Assembly (NCBI RefSeq): GCF_021155765.1
Contig: NC_060114.1
Span: 14,455,501-14,519,500 of the forward strand
Length of the DNA: 64,000 bases
Direction: 5' to 3'
Source of the DNA: Diprion similis
Lineage: Eukaryota > Arthropoda > Insecta > Hymenoptera > Diprionidae
The notes beneath the pieces are model-generated. The model made no database searches, was not told the origin of the DNA, and worked only from the letters and a program-made list of their open reading frames with translations. Shown here one piece after another: positions 55,484 through 64,000 of the stretch (position 1 is its first letter; every line of letters starts with the position of its first letter). The position numbers were made by a program, and so were the translations under genes.

Positions 55484-55699
55484 ATGATCCAATCGATGTT
55501 GAAATTTCAATCAATATTAATATTGCAATTGGCAAAGTACGTCCAATACTTTCCGAATTTCATATTCGGACGTTTTTTCGACTCACGTAACGATCCACAC
55601 GAATGTATTCATGCAGGTACACAAATATGTTATGATTTGTACCAAAAATGGAAAAAAATTGACAAATTTGTGCAAGTTACAGGGAAAGTAAATAAATGA
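55484..55699 (+). CDS. Unrecognised 71-codon open frame
   Basis: ATG to TAA, encoding a basic, aromatic-rich peptide (YVQYFPNFIFGRFF..., WKKIDKFVQVTGK). A possible donor (gtacac) sits inside at about 55617 and a possible acceptor (...cgtcag) about 25 bases before the ATG, so it might be an exon. The length is within chance for this composition. No homology is recognised. Confidence 0.15.
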   Translation: MIQSMLKFQSILILQLAKYVQYFPNFIFGRFFDSRNDPHECIHAGTQICYDLYQKWKKIDKFVQVTGKVNK

Positions 55700-55760
55700 T
55701 AATATAATTAGTTATTCGTCTTCATTATTGTCGCAAATCTCGGTGTATGTATGTGTGCAT

Positions 55761-56174
55761 TAGGGTGCAGGCCCTTGATGTAGTTGTTTTTTAATTTTTA
55801 TACTTCCAGGAGCTTAGACGTTTTCAAATTGATGAGACAAAAATTCCCTTATTCAATCTCTTTTAGATAGTCTCTTTGTGATCGAAGTATCTCATGAAAC
55901 TAACATGGGAAAAACTTTTTTTGCTCTTTCAAATTTTATAAGTCGTTGACTAATATACCGAAAATAATAGAAAATACACATTTTTGTAGAAAACTGAACG
56001 TTCTACAAAAAAGTTCTGATGCATAAAATTCGTGAATGAAAGCGTTCATAAGTTAATTAACGAATTTTATTAAACTTTGAACGTTGATGATGATGATCTT
56101 GATTTTCAGGGAATTTTTTTATTAATTTGAAAGCGTTTAAGCCCCTAGGAGCATAAAAATTCAGGAACACCCTA
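55761..56174. mobile_element. Long-terminal-inverted-repeat MITE flanked by TA
   Basis: The left end TAGGGTG and right end CACCCTA are inverse and bounded by TA dinucleotides, as in Tc1/mariner-type insertions. Inside, the left arm (about 55792-55848, ATTTTTATACTTCCAGGAGC ... AAATTCCCTT) and the right arm (about 56106-56162) are inverse over some 60 bases with scattered mismatches; the left arm carries about 20 extra bases near the end. No coding capacity. Confidence 0.65.
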
Positions 56175-56248
56175 GTGTGCTTAGATGTGGAATAGTGATG
56201 TATGACTTAACACTTCTCCATTTCAAATTCTTCATTTATGACCGCACG

Positions 56249-56261
56249 GTAACCTGGCAAC
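56249..56261. promoter_or_regulatory. X-box-like motif (RFX site) upstream of the KATNIP-like gene
   Basis: GTAACCTGGCAAC, or GTTGCCAGGTTAC on the other strand, fits the imperfect palindrome bound by RFX factors (GYTRCC-N-RGYWAC style half-sites). It lies about 350 bases before the start codon of a ciliary gene, the usual place for X-boxes in animal cilium genes. Confidence 0.5.
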
Positions 56262-56614
56262 GGGTTTGCTTCTCAATGTAAACACACCTGTCACTGTTAC
56301 ATTTCTGAAGGCCAAGTAATGCACGTATCTCACAAGCATGGCCATGTTAGTCTAAAGCTGGATATACGTTTAAAGAAATGAAAAAAATGTGCCATTTTTT
56401 TCTCACTATTTTCGTAAATCAATTAGATTTTATATTCAAAGAAATCCGCCATAACGTTTATTTATATATTTTGATTCCTTCTTAAAATTTTCTTTTAATA
56501 ATAGTTATGTAATTAAAAAAAAAAAAGGGTAAATAATGCTTCAAAAATCTGATGTCAAAATTACCTCGACGCGCCTGAATTAGTAAATAAATTGAACTTC
56601 GATTACAATAAACA

Positions 56615-59600
56615 ATGGAGAAAGTAACCAGTGACGATACCTCGATTTCCGAATCAAATGGAATTTTCAACAAGTTACCACCATGGCTTGTAGAAATGAC
56701 TGAGTATGTTCACTTATGATAATAATTTTCATCAATTATTTCTCACACCTCTAGCGATCTCACAGTTTCCATCGACGTGATTACCTTCTATATATAATCA
56801 TCGCCTAATTTGTGTAAATTTTTTACCAACGTAAATTACAAAGAATTTGTTCCACTTTTAGGAGTGTGAAGAAACTAAAAACGCCAGAAGAAAGACTGAA
56901 CCTTCTATCGTGCAAGCCATTTGCATCCGACGAACTATCGATCAGCCCAGCTATTTGTTCGATGATTACCGGTGTTACAGAAAAAAGAAACAGGTATTTA
57001 TGATTATTTCTATATCGGCAGATGAATTTGAAACAAATTGCCGCGTTGAAAAATACTGCAATTAAACAATGGATGTTTTTTTTCATATATTTTCATATTT
57101 GAATTTAAAATGTATTTCCACACTGTTACTTAGATCATACGAAGAGCCACGTCGACTGTCATTTGCAGTTGAAACTCCCGACGGAGTTGGCGGCTGTATT
57201 ATTTTACAGTCATCGACAACCACTTCACTTCCAAATACACCGAACGACGAACATGAATTTTCACGAACCTACTCGGCACTCTCAGCCTTCAGTTTACCCG
57301 AATCGAATGAAAACAAGTTCGCAATGTTGGATACGTACCTGGAAAAAAAAGATGTCCAGGAAGCTGTAGATTCTAAGAGTGGGGTAACAAGTTTGGAATG
57401 TTTACGCTCCTCTTCAGAGTCGAAACCATCTGCCGAAACTGAACAGCTGTTAGATCGTACCGTTCTAGACAGAAAACCAATCGAGAGACTCGCTGCTAAT
57501 CATTCGACCATTGACGTTCAGATAAAGAAAACTAAAAGAACGACTCGACAGCAGCAGCAAGTCACTGGAAAATCTTCGAAAATTCACATACCACCCTACA
57601 GACGCACGAGTACTAATTTATTAGAAGAGGAAACTGGTTTGAATTTACCTATCGGTGAGTATTCGTTAGTTATTACAGTTGAAGTTTGTTTTTTAAAATT
57701 TTTTCTCACCAAGTCCCTGCCTTCCTCAAAATCATTATTGCATTAATATGTGAGAATCGTATTGATGGGATGAGAACAGTTTATTTTTATGACGATGTTT
57801 TAATTTGCACAGGAGTAGTGAGAAGGAAGCAAGATTATTTAGCTGGAGTTGCGTCAAGAGGAGATATTCGAGTCGAAATTGGAGACCCTGTTCGGGGCGA
57901 TGAAAAAAATATAAGCGGAAATAAATTAAGAACTGAAACTACAGTTTCTGCACCTGCGTCTATTTCACAGCAGATAAATGACAGTAAATTACCAATAACA
58001 GATAAAGTTGCAAAATTGAATCTACAAGCTTCTAGAAAACCAGCTCTCACCGAGGTTGTTAAAAAAAGTGTGCAAACTGATTTAAATCAAGCAGAAAGTA
58101 GTCCAAACTCACTCTTGTCCAATTGTAGGCGACCCTTGTATCACTATGAGCGAAATCCACCAAAAGGTAGGTAATGCTCGTTGTAAAAAATTGTCCGATG
58201 CGTCGTATCAGACTGTTTCAAGCATGATGTACAATAAATTTACCGTCAAAACAATTCGTGTTGCATTTTGATTGAGCTACCGATTACGATTATGCTGTTC
58301 AGTTCTTAATCTATCCTAGTGAAAATTCTTCTCTGACATTTTTACACTTGAGAAATTTCACAAGGTAATAGAACATCGATGGTTTTCAGAGAAATATTTT
58401 CACCAAGAAGCAGAACGATATTTCGTGTATTAAATATAACGCTGCCATACAAATCCGCAAACATCTTGATTTAAGCTTTGACTTGCCTTATACACGAGAG
58501 AGAAAATATTGGCTCTATTTTGGTAGGCAAAATGATGCTTGAACAGTTGTGTAATAGCTACGGCACGTCGTTATCTGGTTTCAGAAAAGTCTATTGCTCA
58601 CGATTTCATAATACCTGAACTACCGCATGGAACAACGCTTGTCATAGATATTTTAACAACATGGGGTGACAAACACTACGTAGGGCTCAACGGAATTGAG
58701 ATATTTTCTGATATAGGTGAACCCGTATCCATAAGCAAGGTGAAACTTTCAGTATATCCGCGTCCAAAATCACCCTTACAACAAAGACTTGTCGACTTAG
58801 TGGATTGAAAATAAGACGCCTACTCAAAATGAGGTCGCTATTTTATTTCTGTTTTGTACCAAGAAATGTAGATGATCTCTTTACGTTTCCAGATATGGGC
58901 TGACCCTTCGGATATAAACATCTTACCAGAGTACAACAACGATCCACGTGTTGTCGCCAATTTAATTAACGGAATAAATCAAACTACAGACGACTACAAC
59001 TTGTGGCTCGCTCCGTATACAAGCGGAAGCCATCATTACATTCACATGACGTTTGAGACGGCAGTCAATGTTGCAATGTTCAGAATTTGGGTAAGATTTT
59101 AATGTAATGTTACGATTGCTTTTCATTGTATTTTTCATCTCATATCGATTGAGCTGAAAATGAGACGATGTTGTCACTGCGCTAACTTATTTTCTTCCCA
59201 GAACTACAACAAATCCAGAATTCATTCTTACAGAGGAGTTAGAGATGTTAAAATTACACTTGACGACGTCGTTATATTTGACGGAGAAATTGCCAGGGCA
59301 TCCGGAGGTGTGTTTGGCAACATTAATTCGTTTGGGGATGTAAGTATTCGTGTATTGTTGTGTAAATCTTTCCAACATTGTCAATATCAGTACTCGTTGA
59401 TATTCACGATCGTCGTTCAATTTTAGACGATCCTCTTCACTACGGATGGAAACATTTTGGAGCTGATATCGAAACACGATGCGATGTATTCTTTCGGTAC
59501 AGGTGAAATAGAATCACCGACAAAGGAAACGGATCGACCAATAACAACTGATACAGGCGTTAGTAGGCAAATTTAATTAACCCTCGCTACATTATTTTTT

Positions 59601-61802
59601 GCATAAACGTAAAGAATTTATCGCATAATGAACAGGAAGGACGTCCGCTGACCTGTGCCAGCTCTAATCAATCAAACTCGTCTAAGTACAGCAGTAATAT
59701 TTTTTCGTACATTTGCAAAGAGGTTGAACTAGTTCTTCTTTCTAATTGGGGACATCCCAGTCTCATCGGTAAGCTCTAGTTTGATCCTATAATTTGTTTT
59801 CTCATTTTATGCGCAATTTTTCACTTCTGGTAATTCATTCTTCTGCGATTCACAGGGCTGACTGGAATAGAGTTGATAGGTGACCAAGATACCACAATTT
59901 CTTTAACACAGGCCTCGGTGTCCTGTAACGATGGAAGCACGCATCTCAATCGATTGATTGATGAAAATAACTTGACTACAGAGCCTAGCCACATGTGGGC
60001 GACTTATTTTTCACAAGGCGATATCCCGACATTAACGATTACTTTTCAAACAGAGATATTTTTTACTGGAATCAGAATTTGGAACTACAATGCCTCCTTG
60101 GACCTTTCGTATTGCGGGGTCAGTTGCTTAAGTCCTGTTTTCGTAAGGAACTAGTCTCATGGTTCATAACATTTTCGTCATTTTATGGCTGTACAAAGTT
60201 ATCTGAATAATTTAGATGAAGTTATAAAACATTGAACGATATTCATAAATTTTAACGCGGCAAAACATATGGTAAATTATTTATATTCAGGTGAGGCAAA
60301 TGCTCGTTAAATTGGATGGGAAATCAGTGTGTAACGATCGTGATGGTTTTATGTTAAGAAGAGCACCGGGTAGTTGTCACTACGACTTTCTGCAAGAAAT
60401 TAATTTCGCTAATCAATCCGCGATATCAGAACCATCGAAACATCGGATTACGTCGAACGATTCGTTTCTCATATGTAAGAATTTAATTATATAATTTGAA
60501 AAAATATTGGCCTTATTTCATAATTTTCAATCAAAATCTACCAGCGAATCACATGTGTGACAATGCCGACTACGAAGCTCCGATGATGCCGCAAGGATTC
60601 GTATATCAGGTGATCATCTTTTCAACTTGGGGCGATTCTTATTACGTTGGCCTGACCGGTATCGAAATGTACGATTCCAGTGGATACATGATTAAATTAA
60701 CGAAAGACAGTGAGTTTTACACAGATACGAACTTATATTTGAACAAATAGTTATTCTAAACTTGTGAAATTTATATGCCTGTAGCTACTTCACGTTGGTT
60801 GTTTTTCAGATATAACGGCCTACCCAGAAAGTGTGAACATAATCGAGGGAGTAGACAACGATGTTCGGACTCCTGACAAATTATTAGATGGTGTAAACGA
60901 TACCACAGATGGTCATCATATGTGGCTGGCTCCGATTTTACCAAATCAGGTAAATACTTTTTATTACTTTTCGCTGAGACGGTAACTCACAACGTGGTGT
61001 TTTATCCCCTCAAAGAATGTTGTCTACTTCTTGCAGTTGCAGGTTTCAATATAAGATGTATTTAATGTAAGATTTTTAGATCAGTGAATATTTTGTTTTA
61101 GACCAACAGAATTTACATTATCTTTGACTCTCCAGTTATGGTATCTGCTATTAAAATGTGGAACTATAAAAAGACTCCACAGCGCGGAGTTAAAGAATTC
61201 GCTGTGAGTAAATTGAGCAATTGTATTTGTTTAAGAGATGAAGTTTTTTTTATTATCTGAACACGAAATTTATAATGCAACGAGAGAATTTTAATCTACA
61301 GATATTAGTGGACGATTTGTTAGTCTACAATGGTGTTCTGCATAGCCACATTTCTTGTGGCACCATATTGTTCAATGGTAGTAAGGATGATGCCTCTGAA
61401 AATCACAGTTTGATTCAGTAAGTGTAGCTGTAAGACATAACGTCATCATTCAGGTCTTACATAATCTAGACTGAGTGAAATATCCGATATCAAATATAAA
61501 TTACCAGATATTTCCTGAATCAATTTATTGTATAGAAAAAACTTGAGACGTTGATAACAAGTTATTTCTCAAACTGTTTGCCTGTGAACTCGAAATTATC
61601 TCTAATTGCAAATATGAGTGAGTAATTCTATGAGCTTCTGAATGAACGTTTCAGAAGTGGACAAATTGGCCAGGACACCAAGCTTTTAAATTTGGATAGA
61701 CGAGCTACGTCAGGTGGAGACTGTTATGCAGATCCATTGCTGCGACCACATACATCACTCATACAGGCCAATGTACGCAATAATACAACACCTAACATGT
61801 GA
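56615..61802 (+). CDS. KATNIP: KATNIP (KIAA0556)-like katanin-interacting ciliary protein
   Basis: Vertebrate KATNIP is a basal-body/axoneme protein that binds microtubules and katanin and is mutated in Joubert syndrome. Sixteen exons close in phase: 56615-56703, 56862-56993, 57134-57654, 57813-58166, 58585-58739, 58893-59090, 59202-59339, 59427-59558, 59636-59768, 59856-60118, 60291-60474, 60545-60709, 60810-60949, 61102-61203, 61302-61417, 61655-61802, giving 989 residues. The first 365 residues are polar and probably disordered, with LPPWLVEM near the start. From residue 366 on, three related beta-rich DUF4457-type repeats are visible. Each carries a version of L...TWGD.HYVGL.GIE (TWGDKHYVGLNGIEIF, SNWGHPSLIGLTGIELIG, STWGDSYYVGLTGIEMYD), then LIDG.N.TTDD...WLAP and F...RIWNYN. 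The start has no in-frame ATG upstream before stops, and the X-box lies 350 bases away. Human KATNIP is longer at its N-terminus, so an upstream exon may be missing. Confidence 0.92.
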
Positions 61803-61982
61803 TTGATATTCACAACAGCATGAAGGTTTAATAGACTGCATTAATTTTGGAACGATTGTGTGATTACATTTTAATGAGTACGAGCTGTTCACATATGCAA
61901 TTTGATGTTGGAACACCAAATTCTGATGGAGTTCCAGAGAATTTGACTATCTAAGTCTTTTTCTAATATGTATCTGAGGTTT

Positions 61983-62009
61983 GGGGGGGGCGGGGGAGGG
62001 GTGAATAAA
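61983..62009 (+). terminator. G-rich tract followed by AATAAA, 3' end of the KATNIP-like gene
   Basis: A G8-C-G5-A-G4 tract (61983-62001) runs directly into a polyadenylation hexamer at 62004-62009, about 200 bases after the stop codon. The G-rich tract could form a quadruplex in RNA. Confidence 0.55.
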
Positions 62010-64000
62010 TATTTCTTTAATACTTTACTATGCAGCTATATCAAAATGTAAAATTACTGTGAATTAGGATTTTTGTATGTTCGTAATAGATGCCATTACG
62101 CATGTATACATGTAGGTATGGATATCAGCCTACTAGGTACCAATAAGAAGTTATTCACTGCCATTGCAAAAAAATGTTTCTTGTAATAAGTCATATCCCA
62201 TTGCGACTGAAATTAGCATTGAACAATAGTTGGTTATAGATGCGTAAGTTTGATTTTTATTTAATTTTCTCATTCCATGCATTGATTTCGAACCTAATAT
62301 ATTATTGTAATGGATTTTATCCACATCAAAGGAAAATTTATTTCTCTGCAAATTGTACAAATGTTGTAATAGATAACAATAAAGATTGGACTACCTTGCA
62401 TATTATAGTTACATTGCGTAACTGTATATACAAAAATTCAATCATTTTCCAACTATAGATTTGATTATTTTTCATTTATTTATTTCCACATTTATTGCAT
62501 AAATTATTTACAAGTCCTTATAGGTAAATCGTTAACCGCCGGTGTAACTTTTGATCTTGGACAAACTGTAGTATATGCATTGACAATGTATGTACGTGAA
62601 TGTGCTTACATTTATTCACTAATAATTATTTATTTATTCACGTATGCAATACATGTATAGAATCTGACAGAAGAAAAGATAGGATAAATAAAATAATCTG
62701 TCCATGTGTATGTTTATGTAAATTAACAAAAACCTATAGAAAAAAAAAACAAAAGATGTACTAACTAAATAAATTCAATCTTTTAATTTGATCTTATCAA
62801 GATTCGCAGTCAAAATCTTCATGAACGAATTTTTCATAAGGTGGATAAAGTCGATAATCCATTTTTAATGTTTACTCATTTCATACATATACTAATATAA
62901 TATAAGTAGTTATACATCAGAGCATTTATTATAGTTTCGCGACCAATCAACGGAGGGTGACGTATTCGAATCCAGTCACCTGATTGGCTACTCTCAACTC
63001 ATGGTAGGCTGTATCCGCAGCAACTTCACACGACTCAAATAACCGCCGCATTTGTCAACTCTATTTCAGTGGTTTGTCAGCATTCGTCTGTCACAGATCG
63101 ACATTGCTAGTATAAGGTTTGAGTTCCGTAAATCTGGTGCGTGTGACATTTGCTACGCTCTGCAAGTGAAATTGGAGGCCCGAATCCTTCTACGATTACG
63201 GTAATCAAAATAAGTATCGTGCCGAGGCCGAGAAATGTTAAATCCTGAACTATGCCGACAGGTTTTTTCACCGTATGACGGGACAGAATAAAGTTTGGTA
63301 CGAAAAGAACTTTGTTGTGGTTTGTGACAAACGTTATTATTTGTATGTTGTGTGGTGATACGGGAGACATTTCGTGTGATTTTAATATGTTTTGTGTGTG
63401 AAGTGAGCGGACAACGACTTCCGAGCGACGGCCGTCTTGCATAAGGTAACAAACTGGTTTAGACCTGTTAGAACGTAACTTATTGCAGGGACCTGTTATG
63501 CCGATTTCGGCGTGCTCGATTTTGCGGGTCACGTGAGACACTGATTTACTAAATGTATATCTATTTCTTTGACCGGCCAACTTATATGTTTGAAGCATTT
63601 GTTAATGAAGCCAGCGATTAAAATTTACCAATATTATATAAATTATATGTGCAATCATGAATATTAACTAGATTAGCACTTTGTCAATAAAGTCGAAACT
63701 TATACGAAGATTATTTGCAGATTGAAAGCTTGACCAAAACTCACCGAAGGTATACCGAAGATTCTACAAGTTTTCTGCAATTGGTAAGTCCTTCCTGTTA
63801 TGAAATATTTCGACTCTTTGCCATTTGATGGACTGAAGAACGTGACAAAATATTGAGTCTTTCTGAAAATATCTTGTCGCATTGACATCACACACTTCAA
63901 CCTGACTAGTTTTTTATGTATGATTAGATTTGCCCCCAACTAGTATATATACCAATACTCTGGAGTATTGTCTTTATGAAATGTGTATGCACTTGTCTCT
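62010..64000. other. Right-end spacer; possible 5' end of a plus-strand gene
   Basis: The first 900 bases are AT-rich and empty. From about 62940 to 63600 the sequence is CpG-richer, with CCAAT words in both orientations (GACCAATCA near 62941, GATTGGCT near 62982). A potential exon end (ATTACG|gtaatc near 63199) suggests a promoter and untranslated first exon reading right, out of the window. A 163-codon minus-strand frame (63107-63598) overlaps this patch; it has one hydrophobic stretch but no recognised homology. Confidence 0.3.

Larger units (their letters stand above)
52512..56614. other. Spacer between the MMD-type and KATNIP-like genes
   Basis: AT-rich sequence holding an AATAAA at 52868-52873 suitable for the MMD-type transcript, a small inverted repeat (54531-54546 with 54574-54590), the TIR element at 55761-56174 and the KATNIP promoter. 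Two short open frames are noted without recognised products: 54165-54371 (68 codons, hydrophobic middle) and 55484-55699 (71 codons). Confidence 0.5.

Noticed and set aside
62935-63010. tRNA-like words (TTCGAATCC)
   Set aside because: No acceptor stem or D-arm could be fitted around the motif.

Overview
The window is nuclear DNA from an AT-rich animal genome. Eight spliced protein-coding genes can be reconstructed with GT-AG introns, and in every one the exon lengths and phases close to an open frame. Protein content points to an insect: the 801-residue TER94 ends in the acidic DDDLYS tail familiar from insect p97, and an Atg18/WIPI2-type protein, an insect-type farnesyl diphosphate synthase and a Vps55/LEPROT homologue are all present. 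A hymenopteran such as a sawfly is my best guess, but that is inference and cannot be fixed from the sequence alone.

Layout, left to right. 247-3273 (-) is Ku70/XRCC6, with nine coding exons. 6596-7603 (+) is a short mitochondrial complex I subunit resembling NDUFV3. 9042-17832 (+) is farnesyl diphosphate synthase, with a mitochondrial-type presequence encoded by a distant first exon; its 4.4-kb first intron holds an antisense two-exon coding candidate (12365-12640) and a dispersed repeat. 17833-23967 has no recognised gene, but contains a near-perfect 97-bp foldback (19142-19238) and a 2-kb minisatellite of about 19 units of roughly 109 bp with higher-order organisation (about 19540-21605). 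23968-24814 (-) is the Vps55/LEPROT homologue. 27015-32748 (+) is TER94/VCP, complete in 13 coding exons. 36314-44233 (-) is the WIPI2/Atg18 homologue, ten coding exons, convergent with TER94. 47848-52340 or 52511 (+) is a PAQR protein of the MMD type. 56615-61802 (+) is a KATNIP (KIAA0556)-like ciliary protein in 16 coding exons, with an RFX X-box-like motif upstream. The last 2 kb hold a CCAAT-box-bearing, CpG-richer segment that may be the 5' end of a gene leaving the window.

The genes are housekeeping genes and form no operon-like unit. They cover DNA end joining (Ku70), respiration (NDUFV3-like), isoprenoid synthesis (FPPS), endosomal sorting (Vps55), ubiquitin-dependent segregation (TER94), autophagosome formation (WIPI2), a PAQR membrane protein and cilium biology (KATNIP). 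The accessory interest lies in the spacers: a probable hAT-type MITE with 12/13 terminal repeats and a 7/8 target duplication (44853-45327), possibly nested in an older hAT element; an 84-bp piggyBac-like mini-element flanked by TTAA (34461-34552); a long-TIR element flanked by TA (55761-56174); the foldback; and the minisatellite. I found no CRISPR array, rRNA or convincing tRNA. I saw no convincing previously undescribed multi-gene system; the antisense coding candidate inside FPPS intron 1 is the most interesting unexplained coding signal.
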